A DNA stretch of 64,000 bases from Rhizobium sp. Q54 (GCA_945878875.1 CAMCUC010000005.1:18819-82818); one strand, 5' to 3'. Shown: positions 10,197 to 20,965, counted from the first letter of the stretch. Notes: generated from the sequence alone by a model not told the origin. Program-made: numbers and translations.

Positions 10197-11057
10197 TTGC
10201 TGACCATTCTTTTCGACGGCGTGGCCTATGGCATGCTGTTGTTCGTGCTCGCGGTCGGCCTTTGCATCACGCTCGGCCTGATGAATTTTATCAATCTCGC
10301 CCACGGCGCCTTCGCCATGGCTGGCGGTTATCTCACCGTGGTCATGATGAACCGCATGGGCATCTCATTTTACTGGTGCCTGCCTGCCGCTTTTTTGTTC
10401 AGCGCCGTGCTTGGCGTGGTGCTGGAGCGCGTGCTGTATCGGCGCCTCTACGACAAGACCCATCTCGATCAGGTGCTGTTCTCCATCGGCCTTATTTTCA
10501 TGGCGATGGCGGCCGTCGATTACGCGATGGGCGCCAGTCCGCAGATCGTAAAGCTGCCGCCTTCGCTGAGCGGACGCGTTGAAATTCTGGGCGCGCAGGT
10601 TGGTATCTATCATCTGTTCGTGATTGTGATTTGCGGCCTGCTGACCATCGGCCTGCAATTTGTGATCGCCAAAACCCGCTTTGGCAGCCGCTTGCGCGCG
10701 TCCGTTGACGATGGCCGCGTCGCGCGCGGGCTTGGCGTGAATGTGACGGGCATTTTCGCGCTCACCTTTGCGGTCGGCTCCGGGCTGGCGGGACTTGGCG
10801 GCGCGCTGGGCGCCCCGATCCTGAGCATGGACCCGAGCTTCCCGCTCAAATACATGATCTTCTTTCTGATCGTGATCTCCATCGGCGGTACGACCACGAT
10901 CACCGGCCCGTTCTTCGCCTCGATCCTGCTCGGCGTGGCCGATGTCGGCGGCAAGTATTTCGTGCCCGAAATTGGCGGCTTTATTATTTATACGATCATG
11001 GTGGCGGTGTTGATCTTCCGGCCTCAGGGTCTATTCACCCGGAGCGCAGCGCGATGA
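10197..11057 (+). CDS. livH: Branched-chain amino-acid ABC transporter permease (LivH-like)
   Basis: LGLMNFINLAHGAFAMAGGYL. Confidence 0.9.
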   Translation: MLTILFDGVAYGMLLFVLAVGLCITLGLMNFINLAHGAFAMAGGYLTVVMMNRMGISFYWCLPAAFLFSAVLGVVLERVLYRRLYDKTHLDQVLFSIGLIFMAMAAVDYAMGASPQIVKLPPSLSGRVEILGAQVGIYHLFVIVICGLLTIGLQFVIAKTRFGSRLRASVDDGRVARGLGVNVTGIFALTFAVGSGLAGLGGALGAPILSMDPSFPLKYMIFFLIVISIGGTTTITGPFFASILLGVADVGGKYFVPEIGGFIIYTIMVAVLIFRPQGLFTRSAAR

Positions 11058-12067
11058 TCCCGGATTCCCCCAACAAGCCGGCTGGCTGGCTGCTCTGGCG
11101 CACGCGCTGGCGCTGGTATGAGCTTGCGTTCTGGGCGGCGGCTGCCTCATCGTTCTTTATCTTCCCCTCAAAGTTGATGCTCATCAGCGAGATTTTCATT
11201 CTGGGCCTGCTCGCCGTCTCGATAGATTTGACGCTGGGCTTTGCGGGCCTTGTGACGCTGGGCCAGGGCGCATTCTTTGGCGTTGGTGCCTATGCCGCCG
11301 GGCTGATGGCCAAATACGGCGCCGGAACCGCCCCGTTCAGTGATCCGCTGCTCGGGCTCCTGGTGGCGGGAAGCGTTGCGGGCGCGCTGGGCTTTGTCAC
11401 CAGCTTTCTCGTTTTGCGCGGCTCGGACCTGACGCGCCTGATGGTGACGCTGGGCGTGGCGCTGATCGTGGAAGAAATCGTCACGCAGGCCAAGGACATC
11501 ACCGGCGGCTCTGACGGGCTTCAGGGCGTCATGTCCTCGCCGGTGCTGGGCGTGTGGTCCTTCGATCTCTATGGCCGGACCGCGTTCTGGTACGCGCTTA
11601 TCGTCACGTTCGTCTGCTTCTGGTTTTGCCGCAGGCTGGTGAACTCGTCGTTTGGGCTGTCCTTGCTGGCGATCAAAGGCAATCCGCTGCGCGCCCGCAC
11701 CATCGGGATGCCGGTCAATACGCGGCTGGTCGCGATCTACACCATCGCCGCCACCATTTCCGGCATATCCGGCGGCCTGCTGACGCAGACGACGCAATTT
11801 GCCTCGCCTGACATGGTGGCGTTCCATCGCTCTGCGGACGCGTTGTTGATCCTCGTTTTTGGCGGCTCGGGCTTTTTGTATGGCGGGCTGATCGGCGCCG
11901 TCGTCTTTCGCGTGATGCAGGATTTCATCGGCAATATCACGCCGCAATACTGGCTGTTCTGGGTTGGCCTCGTGCTTGTGCTGCTTGTGCTGTTCGTGCG
12001 CGGCGGCATTATCGGGATGCTGATGGCGCTGCGCGAAAGATTCTCGCGCAAGGGAGAAGGCTCATGA
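11054..12067 (+). CDS. livM: Branched-chain amino-acid ABC transporter permease (LivM-like)
   Basis: SIDLTLGFAGLVTLGQGAFFGVGAYA. Confidence 0.9.
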   Translation: MIPDSPNKPAGWLLWRTRWRWYELAFWAAAASSFFIFPSKLMLISEIFILGLLAVSIDLTLGFAGLVTLGQGAFFGVGAYAAGLMAKYGAGTAPFSDPLLGLLVAGSVAGALGFVTSFLVLRGSDLTRLMVTLGVALIVEEIVTQAKDITGGSDGLQGVMSSPVLGVWSFDLYGRTAFWYALIVTFVCFWFCRRLVNSSFGLSLLAIKGNPLRARTIGMPVNTRLVAIYTIAATISGISGGLLTQTTQFASPDMVAFHRSADALLILVFGGSGFLYGGLIGAVVFRVMQDFIGNITPQYWLFWVGLVLVLLVLFVRGGIIGMLMALRERFSRKGEGS

Positions 12068-12834
12068 GCGAGGCGCCCAAGCCGGTTCTGGAAACCTGCG
12101 CGCTGCGCAAGGCGTTCGGCGGCATCACCGCCACCGACAACGTGACGTTCAGCCTGCCTCCCGGCGCCCGCCATGCGCTGATCGGCCCCAATGGCGCCGG
12201 CAAGACCACGTTCGTGAACCTGTTGTCGGGCGTGCTGCCCGCCACCAGCGGCGAGATTTATCTGAACGGCGTCAACGTCACGAACTGGAGCGTGCGCGAC
12301 CGCGCGCGGGCAGGGCTGGCGCGCACGTTCCAGATCAACCAGCTCTACGCGGACCTCTCCCCGCTGGAGACGATCCTGATCGCGATCAACGAGCGCGAGA
12401 ACGCCGCCACCTCGTGGTTCAGGCCGCTTGGCTCGCGCAGCGATCTGGTGGACGAGGCCGCCGCTTTGCTCGCGCAGCTTAATCTGGCAGACGCGATGCA
12501 TGCGCGCGTTGGCTCGCTCGCCTATGGCCGCCAGCGCCTGCTGGAAATCGCAATTGCGCTGGCCTCAAAGCCGCAAGTGCTGTTGCTGGATGAGCCCGCA
12601 GCTGGCGTGCCCGAGGGTGAGCGCGACCAGGTTCTCGACGTCGTGGCGGCCTTGCCCGCCGACGTGTCGCTGATCCTGATCGAGCACGATATGGACCTCG
12701 TGTTCCGCTTCGCCAAAACCATCTCGGTTCTGGTTAACGGCGCGCTGTTTGTTGAAGGCACGCGCGACGAGATTGCGCGCGATCCGCGTGTGCGGCAAGT
12801 GTATCTCGGCGAAGAGGAGATCGCCCATGGCTGA
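12064..12834 (+). CDS. livG: Branched-chain amino-acid ABC transporter ATP-binding protein (LivG-like)
   Basis: Walker A GPNGAGKTT, GLARTFQ, Walker B LLLDEPAAG. Confidence 0.9.
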   Translation: MSEAPKPVLETCALRKAFGGITATDNVTFSLPPGARHALIGPNGAGKTTFVNLLSGVLPATSGEIYLNGVNVTNWSVRDRARAGLARTFQINQLYADLSPLETILIAINERENAATSWFRPLGSRSDLVDEAAALLAQLNLADAMHARVGSLAYGRQRLLEIAIALASKPQVLLLDEPAAGVPEGERDQVLDVVAALPADVSLILIEHDMDLVFRFAKTISVLVNGALFVEGTRDEIARDPRVRQVYLGEEEIAHG

Positions 12835-13543
12835 CGTTCTCAAACTTGAAAGCGTATCGGCTGGCTATGGTGAGGCGGTCGTGCTCAACGGCGTGTCGTT
12901 CACGCTGCAACCCGGCACGGCGCTGGCGCTGCTGGGCCGCAACGGCGTCGGCAAGACCACGCTCATCAACACCATCATCGGTCTGACGCGCATGCGCAGC
13001 GGCGCGATCCATTTTGACGGGTGCGACGTGACCCGCCAGCGCCCGGACGAACGGGCGCGCGGCGGCATCGGCTGGGTGCCCCAGGAGCGCAACATCTTCA
13101 AGTCGCTTACGGTGGAGGAAAACCTCACCGCGATCATGCGTCCTGGCAAATGGGGCCTTGAAGAGATTTACGCCATGTTCCCAAGGCTTGCCGAGCGCAA
13201 GCGCAATATGGGCAATCAATTGTCGGGGGGCGAACAGCAAATGCTGGCCATCGCCCGCGCGCTCGCCACCAATCCGCGCCTGCTGCTGCTTGACGAGCCG
13301 CTGGAAGGGTTGGCGCCGATCATCGTCGACGAATTGCTCGCCGCCTTGCGCAAGGTCGTACGGGAGGAAAAAATGTCGGCGATCATCGTTGAACAAAGCG
13401 CGCGCAAAATTCTTCCCCTCACCGATCACGCGATCATTCTTGAACGCGGCTCCGTCGCCTACGAGGGGGTGAGCGCGGACCTTGCGCAGGACGCCGAAAC
13501 ATTGGCGCGCCTGCTTGGCGTTGCGGAAAAGTCCGCCGCCTGA
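12827..13543 (+). CDS. livF: Branched-chain amino-acid ABC transporter ATP-binding protein (LivF-like)
   Basis: GRNGVGKTT, LSGGEQQMLAIARAL, LLLDEPLEGLAP; start at ATG 12827. Confidence 0.9.
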   Translation: MADVLKLESVSAGYGEAVVLNGVSFTLQPGTALALLGRNGVGKTTLINTIIGLTRMRSGAIHFDGCDVTRQRPDERARGGIGWVPQERNIFKSLTVEENLTAIMRPGKWGLEEIYAMFPRLAERKRNMGNQLSGGEQQMLAIARALATNPRLLLLDEPLEGLAPIIVDELLAALRKVVREEKMSAIIVEQSARKILPLTDHAIILERGSVAYEGVSADLAQDAETLARLLGVAEKSAA

Positions 13544-13564
13544 TTTTTATCAATGGAGCCTGAT

Positions 13565-14671
13565 ATGCAACGCACGATCCCACCGTTCCGCGCCGATCAC
13601 GTCGGCTCCATCCTGCGCACGCCTGCGCTGAAGGAAGCGCGCCTGAAGAAAGCCGCTGGGCATCTTGACGCCGCCGGGCTGAAGGCTGTCGAAGATGCAG
13701 AAATCCGCAAGATCATCGCCAAACAGGAAGAGGTCGGCCTGCAATCGATCACCGACGGCGAGTTTCGCCGCGCATGGTGGCATTACGATTTTCTGAGCCA
13801 GCTCGACGGCGTGCAAATTCGCGAAGTCGAAGGCGGCATTAAGTTTGCGGGCGTCACCACCAAGGCCGAGGCACCCTACGTCTACGGCAAAATGGGCTCG
13901 AAGAGCCATCCGCAGATTGAGCATTTCAAATTTCTGAAGGCCAACACCAAGCGCACGCCGAAGATGACGATCCCCTCGCCCTCGATGCTGCATTATCGCG
14001 GCGGCACGGGCATGATTGACCGGACCGTCTATCCGAAGATGGACGATTTCTGGACTGATCTTGGCAACGCCTACGCGCAGGCGATCAAGGGTTTCTATGA
14101 CGCTGGCTGCCGCTATTTGCAGATCGACGATTGCTCGATGGCTTATTTCTGCGATCCCGCCCAGCGCAAGATGCTGGCTGATCGCGGCGACAATCCCGAC
14201 GAGCTGGAACTGGCCTACGCCTATGCGCTCAACACCGCTCTGGCTGGCCGTCCCGCAGACATGCGCGTGACGATGCATGTGTGCCGCGGCAATTTCCGCT
14301 CAACCTTTGTGGCGTCGGGCGGCTATGAGCACATCGCCGATCTCATGTTAAACAAGATCAATCTCGACGGCTATTTTCTGGAATGGGACAACGAGCGCTC
14401 GGGCGATTTGTCGCCGTTGCGCCTGTTGCCCAAGAACAAGCTTGTCGTGCTTGGTTTGGTCACGTCAAAGACCGGCGAGCTTGAGACCAAGGACTCGATC
14501 AAGCGCCGCATCGAGGAGGCGACCCAATACGCCGACCTTGACCAGCTCTGCCTGTCGCCGCAATGCGGCTTCGCCTCCACAGAGGAAGGCAATGCGCTGA
14601 CGGACGAGCAGCAATGGGACAAGCTGCGACTGGTGGTGGAAGTCTCCGAAGAGGTCTGGGGCAAGAACTAG
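13565..14671 (+). CDS. Cobalamin-independent methionine synthase (MetE C-terminal domain)-like protein
   Basis: PFRADHVGSILRTP...QIDDCSMAYFCDP...HVCRGN, LCLSPQCGFAST (catalytic Cys/His region). Confidence 0.85.
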   Translation: MQRTIPPFRADHVGSILRTPALKEARLKKAAGHLDAAGLKAVEDAEIRKIIAKQEEVGLQSITDGEFRRAWWHYDFLSQLDGVQIREVEGGIKFAGVTTKAEAPYVYGKMGSKSHPQIEHFKFLKANTKRTPKMTIPSPSMLHYRGGTGMIDRTVYPKMDDFWTDLGNAYAQAIKGFYDAGCRYLQIDDCSMAYFCDPAQRKMLADRGDNPDELELAYAYALNTALAGRPADMRVTMHVCRGNFRSTFVASGGYEHIADLMLNKINLDGYFLEWDNERSGDLSPLRLLPKNKLVVLGLVTSKTGELETKDSIKRRIEEATQYADLDQLCLSPQCGFASTEEGNALTDEQQWDKLRLVVEVSEEVWGKN

Positions 14672-14780
14672 CCGCCGCGCAGGCCATTGCCCGGCTTGTC
14701 GTGATTGCAAACAAGCCCCGTCCGGCACATTCTTTGATTGCGCCGAACGGGTGCCATTCTATCGGAGCCTGTCGCGCGCC

Positions 14781-15044
14781 ATGATCGAGAGGAAGAAATC
14801 GCCATCGACCGATGCTTGCGGGCTTAAAGCTCCTGTCTCGCGCACGGTCGATGTTGATTACGACCATCGGCATTTCGTGAATCTGGTCGCCGCAGCCTTT
14901 GTTCTGGCGCTCGCCATGTTGTCGGCCTGGGCGGTCAAAACCATCGACGAGCAAGAATCCCTGCGCAAATGCCTCTTGTCCGGCCGCAAGGATTGCGTGC
15001 GCATTCTGGTGCCGCCAAGCGGCCCGGTGCAACCGGTGCGGTGA
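14781..15044 (+). CDS. Small single-TM hypothetical protein
   Basis: 87 aa, one TM (LVAAAFVLALAMLSAWAV); ORF only. Confidence 0.4.
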   Translation: MIERKKSPSTDACGLKAPVSRTVDVDYDHRHFVNLVAAAFVLALAMLSAWAVKTIDEQESLRKCLLSGRKDCVRILVPPSGPVQPVR

Positions 15045-15050
15045 CGGCGC

Positions 15051-15072
15051 AAGGCCCGGCGAACCGGGCCTT
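15051..15072. terminator. Terminator-like hairpin between convergent genes
   Basis: aaggcccgg cgaa ccgggcctt stem-loop. Confidence 0.5.
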
Positions 15073-15102
15073 GCGCTTTCATGGTTCGCGCAAAGTTCGT
15101 AT

Positions 15103-15810
15103 TCAGGCTGGCGTGCTCTTGAGCTGCGCCGCGTGGCGATGACGAAGAAACACGCCAAGCCCCAGCACGAAAGCTGCGCCGACTGCTGGTGTCAGGATAT
15201 GGGACAGGGCTGCAGGGATATCCTCAAAGACAGCCCTCAGCGCCGGTTCGTCCTGAATCAATTCGCCCGCGACCCAGCCCAGGAGGCCAGCACCCGCCCA
15301 CACCATCACAGGGAAGCGTTCGATCAGCAGAATCACGAGCTGCGCGCCAAACACGATCATCGGGATCGAGATCGTTAGGCCCAGTATAATCAGCAGCCAT
15401 GACCCGTTGGCCGCCGCCGCGATGGCGACCACATTGTCCAGCGACATGACCAGATCGGCGATGGCAATCACACGCACCGCCTGCCAGATCGTGTCCGAAT
15501 GCTGGATTTCCTTTTCGTCGGTGTTTTCAACCACGAGCTGAACTGCGATCCACAGCAACAAGACGCCGCCAATGCCCTTCAAATAAGGCCAGCTCATCAG
15601 TGTGGCCACGATCGCCGTGAAGCCAATGCGCATGACGATGGCCACGCCAGCGCCCAGGACAATGCCCCATTTCCGGGATTCCGCAGGCAGTCCGCGACAG
15701 GCGAGCGCAATCACGACTGCATTGTCGCCCGACAGTAAGATATTGATCCAGATAATCTTCAGGAGCGGCAATAGAAACGTGGCCGCGTCGAAATTGGTTT
15801 CAAGGTTCAT
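15103..15810 (-). CDS. TerC-family integral membrane protein (YjbE type)
   Basis: WINILLSGDNAVVIALACRGLP, IADLVMSLDNVVAIAAAA. Confidence 0.88.
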   Translation of the reverse strand: MNLETNFDAATFLLPLLKIIWINILLSGDNAVVIALACRGLPAESRKWGIVLGAGVAIVMRIGFTAIVATLMSWPYLKGIGGVLLLWIAVQLVVENTDEKEIQHSDTIWQAVRVIAIADLVMSLDNVVAIAAAANGSWLLIILGLTISIPMIVFGAQLVILLIERFPVMVWAGAGLLGWVAGELIQDEPALRAVFEDIPAALSHILTPAVGAAFVLGLGVFLRHRHAAQLKSTPA

Positions 15811-16126
15811 GGGTCGCCTCCTGTCTGCGAGGACTAGGCCGCCCGTAACCTCGCGTCAAGATTTACGTCAGTAAAAATACTGAATATTTTACAGTGTAAA
15901 AACGGTGGGGTATATTAGGTATTCTTGGGTGCGGCTCTCAGAAAGCCAAATCCGCGTCCCTGTGGCGTCGCGGGCGCCCCGGAATTTACGTGGCCAGCCC
16001 CAATCTCGACACCTTCAGCGTGCAACAAAGAAAGCTGTGGCGCGCTGGCGTCTGTTAACAATCCCTTCATTGGTTTCGGCGTTTTGAAGGGCGAGACTTT
16101 CTGCATTTTTCGTGACCTCAGGGCAT

Positions 16127-17296
16127 ATGAACATTCAAATCGCATTTGATCGCGCGCGAAAGCTCGCGCCATTTTTCCTTGTCGCGGCCTTGTCGCCCGG
16201 CCTTTCGGGCTGCGCCAGCGTAAGCCTTGCAAGCGTGAGCGCTTCAGCTTCCGGCATGATGAGCGCGAGCCCAAAGACCGACGGCATGCAAATCCCGATT
16301 TTTGTCGCCTCCACGCGGCGCGAGAGCAAGGGGATTGAGGCCATCAATCCGCAGGCGAAGTTCTCGTTTGCGCTGGTCTCTGTACCGCCCGGCCACAAGC
16401 CCGGCGTAATTGAGCGCCCAAAGTTCGGATCGGCCAATGCGCGTAATCATTTCGTGATTGCGCAGGAGTTTGGCGTTGAGGGCGAGCAGTTTTCGTCCCA
16501 GCTTGCGACCCATTTGTCAGGTCGCGTCGGATCCAGCCGCGACGTGCTGCTGTTCGTCCACGGCTTCAACACGAGCCTTGATGAAGCTCGCTTCCGGCTG
16601 GCGCAGGTGGTGGCGGACGGGCGCTTTGGCGGCGTGCCGGTGCTGTTCACGTGGCCATCGACCGACAATGTGTTCGCCTATGGCTCGGCGCGCGAAAACG
16701 CCACCATCTCGCGCGATGCGCTGGCGGGCCTGATGCGCGAAATCTCGCAAACGCAGGGCGTTGGCCGCATTCACGTGCTGGCTCATTCGATGGGTGGCTG
16801 GCTTGCGATGGAATCCCTGCGCGAGACCTCGATCAGCGGTCAACGCCTGCTCGACGGGCGCCTTGGCAACGTCATGCTGGCGGCACCTGATATTGATTTG
16901 ACGGTGTTCCGTCAGCAAATGGCGCGGCTTGGCTCGGGCGCGAATGTGGCTGTGTTCAGCTCAACCGGCGACCGCGCGCTGTCTCTCTCCAGCACGCTGG
17001 CGGGCGACCGTCCGCGTCTGGGCGCCATCGACCCCACCAAGGCGGGCGACCGCGCAGAACTCACCAAGCTGGGCGTGCGGGTCTATGATCTGTCCTCGTT
17101 CTCCGACGGCTTCATCAACCACGGCGCCTATGCCAGCGCACCGGAAGTGATACGCCAGATCGGCGCCCAATTGTCCCGCCCCCGCTCTGACGATGCGCAG
17201 GTGACATCAGTCATTGACGGCGGCACGGCGAGTTCAACTCCGCGCCCTGATGGTCGGCTGATCGAACGCTCGCCGCTGACTGCGCCGGGACAATAG
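16127..17296 (+). CDS. Alpha/beta hydrolase lipoprotein (DUF900-type)
   Basis: Lipobox LSGCAS; VLLFVHGFNTSLDEARFRLAQ; HVLAHSMGGW. Confidence 0.85.
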   Translation: MNIQIAFDRARKLAPFFLVAALSPGLSGCASVSLASVSASASGMMSASPKTDGMQIPIFVASTRRESKGIEAINPQAKFSFALVSVPPGHKPGVIERPKFGSANARNHFVIAQEFGVEGEQFSSQLATHLSGRVGSSRDVLLFVHGFNTSLDEARFRLAQVVADGRFGGVPVLFTWPSTDNVFAYGSARENATISRDALAGLMREISQTQGVGRIHVLAHSMGGWLAMESLRETSISGQRLLDGRLGNVMLAAPDIDLTVFRQQMARLGSGANVAVFSSTGDRALSLSSTLAGDRPRLGAIDPTKAGDRAELTKLGVRVYDLSSFSDGFINHGAYASAPEVIRQIGAQLSRPRSDDAQVTSVIDGGTASSTPRPDGRLIERSPLTAPGQ

Positions 17297-17388
17297 CTCC
17301 ATCTGGACCGCGCCCGGCCCCGGGCGCATCTTTGAATTTGGCAAAAAAGATGCGCGCGAGGCCGCGCGCGGTCCAAAGGGGCGCTTGC
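17296..17388. repeat. REP/BIME-like palindromic element, copy A
   Basis: agctccatctggaccgcgcccggccccgggcgc...aagatgcgcgcgaggccgcgcgcggtcc; near-identical to 18430..18514. Confidence 0.75.
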
Positions 17389-17456
17389 AGCGGCAGAGAT
17401 TGCGCCTTGCAGCGGCGCGGCTGCCAGCGACAAAAAATCGTTTAAGTTTAAGTTTT

Positions 17457-18428
17457 ATGATTAGCCGCCATGCGGAGGCGCGCAATTTGTCAAAATTTCT
17501 TCTGGCGATCATTTTTGCCTGCGCTTTATTGATAACAGGCGAAGCTTTTTCACTGCTTGCGCTGGGGCTTGGCGCGCCGCCTTTGTCAATCGCGCACGAG
17601 ACGATTGAATACATGATGGCGCCGGGCCAGGACGCGCGCCGCTTTGGCAATCGCGTTCTCGTAAACGAGTTCGGGATGCGCAGCCAAAGCATCGCGACAA
17701 ACCTACAGCCGAAGGAATTGCGCGTCCTTGCCTTTGGCGACAGCGTACTCAACGGCGGCAGTCAAACAGATCATGAGGCTCTAGCGACAACCCGCGCCGC
17801 AAAACGCCTCGCCGCACAAAGACAGGCGCCAGTGACGATCGCCAATATCTCGGCCGGGTCGTGGGGGCCCGGAAACCATCTTGGCTACATATCCACTTAC
17901 GGTCTTTTCAAAGCTGATATGGCCCTGTTTGTGCTATCCAGTCATGACGCAAGCGACGAGCCGGCTTTTGGTCCGCTCGATCCGCTCACGCACCCCACAG
18001 CTGCTCCCGCGTCTGCGCTTCTCGAAGGTCTTGAGCGCTATGCGCCGCGCTATCTGCCCAATTGGCGGATCTTTTCGCGCGCCGCCCCAAATGAAAGCGA
18101 GCAGAATCCAGAGGAGTTTCGATCTGAAAAATCTCTGACGGCCATTATGCAACGGCTCGCAGCCGATGGGATTCCCGCATGCATCCTGTTGCACCCCGCG
18201 CTGGCGGAAACAATCGACAGAAACGGCCCCGGTTTTGATCGGCTCCTGAAGTTCGCCGCAAAACACAATATTCCGGCGCTCGACCTTTTACCCTATTATC
18301 GCACGATCTCCCCGGACGTTGCGCTTTTGTATCGTGACGGCATCCATATCAACGCAAAGGGACAGGAAGGCTTGATGCTGGCGCTGGTCGGCATCATCGA
18401 CCGCAAGGCCTGTAAAATTCCAATATGA
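17457..18428 (+). CDS. SGNH/GDSL-hydrolase-like membrane-anchored protein
   Basis: N-terminal TM, LAFGDSVLNGGSQ block, later DGIHINAKGQ block. Confidence 0.6.
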   Translation: MISRHAEARNLSKFLLAIIFACALLITGEAFSLLALGLGAPPLSIAHETIEYMMAPGQDARRFGNRVLVNEFGMRSQSIATNLQPKELRVLAFGDSVLNGGSQTDHEALATTRAAKRLAAQRQAPVTIANISAGSWGPGNHLGYISTYGLFKADMALFVLSSHDASDEPAFGPLDPLTHPTAAPASALLEGLERYAPRYLPNWRIFSRAAPNESEQNPEEFRSEKSLTAIMQRLAADGIPACILLHPALAETIDRNGPGFDRLLKFAAKHNIPALDLLPYYRTISPDVALLYRDGIHINAKGQEGLMLALVGIIDRKACKIPI

Positions 18429-18429
18429 C

Positions 18430-18514
18430 AGCTCCATCTGGACCGCGCCCGGCCCCGGGCGCTCTTGCTTGCAGTATTTCAAGATGCGCGCGAGGCCGCG
18501 CGCGGTCCAGATGG
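18430..18514. repeat. REP/BIME-like palindromic element, copy B
   Basis: Terminal inverted repeats ccatctggaccgcgc / gcgcggtccagatgg; shares left and right arms with copy A. Confidence 0.8.
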
Positions 18515-18601
18515 TTGCCCCACAGCTTCCCCATCGCTATACCCCAGTCTCCCCCATCGCTTACGCCGGCCCGTTTCGGCGAGTGAGCCACAGGAGCTGA
18601 C

Positions 18602-20536
18602 ATGATTAGCGTTACTTTCCCCGATGGCGCGCAGCGCCAGTTTGAGCCCGGCGTGTCCGGCGTCGAGATCGCAAAGTCGATCTCCCCCTCGCTGGCCAAG
18701 CGCACGGTGGCCATGACCGTTGACGGCGTGCTGGCTGATCTGGCCGACAGACTGCACCGCGATTCCAAAATCGAATTTGTGGGCCGCGAAGACCCGCGCG
18801 CTCTGGAGCTGATCCGCCACGATTGCGCGCACGTTTTGGCCGAGGCCGTGCAGGCGCTTTATCCGGGCACGCAAGTCACCATCGGACCGGTCATCGACAA
18901 CGGCTTCTATTACGATTTCCATCGCGCCGAGCCGTTCACGCCGGAAGAATTCGGCGCGATTGAAAAGAAGATGCGCGAGATCATCGGTCGCGACGCGCCG
19001 TTCACGAAGGAAGAATGGACGCGCGATCAGGCCAAGAGCTTTTTCGAGACGCGCGGCGAAGCCTTCAAGATCGAACTCATCGACGCCATCCCCGACGATC
19101 AATCGCTCAAGATCTACAAGCAGGGCGAATGGATGGATTTGTGCCGTGGGCCGCACATGACGTCCACGGGCAAGATCGGGTCCGCCTTCAAGCTGATGAA
19201 GGTGGCGGGCGCCTATTGGCGCGGCGACAGCAACAAGCCAATGTTGAGCCGAATTTACGGCACCGCATTCGCCAAACAGGAAGACCTCGACGCATACCTG
19301 TTGCAGCTGGAGGAAGCCGAGCGCCGCGATCATCGGAGGCTGGCGCGCGAAATGGACCTGTTCCACTTTCAGGAAGAAGGCCCCGGCACCGTGTTCTGGC
19401 ACCCCAAGGGCTGGACGCTGTTTCAGACGCTCATCAATTATATGCGCCGCCGGCAGGAGGCTTCGGGCTATATCGAAGTCAACACGCCGCAGGTGCTTGA
19501 TCGCGCGTTGTGGGAAACCTCCGGCCATTGGCAGACCTATCGCGAGAACATGTTCCTCACCAAGACTGAGGATGAGCGCGTGTTTGCGCTCAAACCCATG
19601 AACTGCCCCGGCCATGTGCAGATCTTCAAGAATGGCTTGAAGTCCTATCGCGATTTGCCGCTGAAGATCGCCGAGTTCGGCATCGTCCATCGCTACGAGC
19701 CCTCCGGCGCGCTGCATGGCGTGATGCGCGTGCGCGCGTTCACGCAGGACGATGCGCACATCTTCTGCACCGAAGACCAGATCATGGACGAGGCGATGAA
19801 GGTCAACGACCTCATCATGTCCGTCTACAAGGACTTTGGCTTTGACGACGTGGTGCTGAAACTCTCGACACGGCCTGAAAAGCGCGTCGGCTCGGACGAG
19901 GTGTGGGACAAGGCGGAAGCCGCCCTCTCGCGCGTGCTCGACAAGGTCGGCGAGAGCGGAATCAAAACCGGCGTCAATCCCGGCGAAGGAGCGTTCTACG
20001 GCCCCAAGCTCGAATACACCCTGCGCGACGCCATCGGCCGCGAATGGCAATGCGGCACGACGCAGGTCGATTTCAACCTGCCTGCCCGTTTTGGCGCATT
20101 CTACATCGGGCCGGACAGCGACAAGGTGACACCGGTGATGATCCACCGCGCCATGTTTGGCTCGCTAGAGCGTTTCACCGGCATTCTGCTGGAGCATTAC
20201 GCCGGCCACCTGCCGCTGTGGCTCTCGCCGCTGCAAGCCGTGGTGTGCACGATCACGCAGGACGGCGATGATTACGCCATGGAAATGGCAGCCGCCGCAC
20301 GCAAGGCGGGGCTGCGCACCGAGATGGACCTGCGCAACGAGAAGATCACCTACAAGGTGCGCGAACACTCGCTTGCGAAGGTTCCCGTGCTGCTGGTGGT
20401 CGGCAAACGCGAAGCGCTGGAGCGCACAGTCTCGATCCGCCGCTTTGGCTCGCAGGCGCAAACCAGCATGAGCATGGACGAGGCGCTGCGGATGCTGGCC
20501 GATGAGGGCGTGGCGCCGGACGTGAAGCGGGGCTGA
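18602..20536 (+). CDS. thrS: Threonyl-tRNA synthetase
   Basis: TGS domain, [27 protein letters not shown], full-length 644 aa. Confidence 0.97.
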   Translation: MISVTFPDGAQRQFEPGVSGVEIAKSISPSLAKRTVAMTVDGVLADLADRLHRDSKIEFVGREDPRALELIRHDCAHVLAEAVQALYPGTQVTIGPVIDNGFYYDFHRAEPFTPEEFGAIEKKMREIIGRDAPFTKEEWTRDQAKSFFETRGEAFKIELIDAIPDDQSLKIYKQGEWMDLCRGPHMTSTGKIGSAFKLMKVAGAYWRGDSNKPMLSRIYGTAFAKQEDLDAYLLQLEEAERRDHRRLAREMDLFHFQEEGPGTVFWHPKGWTLFQTLINYMRRRQEASGYIEVNTPQVLDRALWETSGHWQTYRENMFLTKTEDERVFALKPMNCPGHVQIFKNGLKSYRDLPLKIAEFGIVHRYEPSGALHGVMRVRAFTQDDAHIFCTEDQIMDEAMKVNDLIMSVYKDFGFDDVVLKLSTRPEKRVGSDEVWDKAEAALSRVLDKVGESGIKTGVNPGEGAFYGPKLEYTLRDAIGREWQCGTTQVDFNLPARFGAFYIGPDSDKVTPVMIHRAMFGSLERFTGILLEHYAGHLPLWLSPLQAVVCTITQDGDDYAMEMAAAARKAGLRTEMDLRNEKITYKVREHSLAKVPVLLVVGKREALERTVSIRRFGSQAQTSMSMDEALRMLADEGVAPDVKRG

Positions 20537-20543
20537 TAGAGAA

Positions 20544-20578
20544 GCGGTGGCCCTAACCCGGGTCGCCGCCGTTTTTAT
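20544..20578 (+). terminator. Terminator-like hairpin after thrS
   Basis: gcggtggcc...ggtcgccgc then gttttt. Confidence 0.6.
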
Positions 20579-20656
20579 TTTCATTGCTGGGCCGCTTTCC
20601 GAGGCTGAGCCGCTATAGATAAATTGACTTTTGTACATACAAATGGCATTTTCCAA

Positions 20657-20965
20657 ATGAAGTTTGACGGGTTTGATTGGGACGACGGAAACGCGGCCAA
20701 ATGCGAGAAGCATGGCGTCACGCTGGACGAAATCGAAGAATTGTTGTCCGGTCCCTTCGGGCTTCACCCGGACATGGCGCATTCAACCAACGAGACCCGC
20801 TACCGAGCGATCGGATCGATTGAAAGCGGACGCTGGATTTTTTGCGTGATGACGTTTCGGCAAACAGGGTCATGGACCCTGCTCCGGCCCATCAGCGCCC
20901 GCTTTATGCACGCACGGGAGATCGCTTATTATGAAGAAGAAATTACCCGTTCTGACAAGCGATGA
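20657..20965 (+). CDS. brnT: BrnT-family toxin
   Basis: FDWDDGNAAKCEKHGVTLDEIEEL...RPISARFMHAREIAYYEE. Confidence 0.88.
   Translation: MKFDGFDWDDGNAAKCEKHGVTLDEIEELLSGPFGLHPDMAHSTNETRYRAIGSIESGRWIFCVMTFRQTGSWTLLRPISARFMHAREIAYYEEEITRSDKR

Noticed and set aside
18479-20146. 555-aa minus-strand ORF opposite thrS
   Set aside because: Shadow ORF of a high-GC gene; His/Arg-rich low-information translation; thrS on the plus strand is certain
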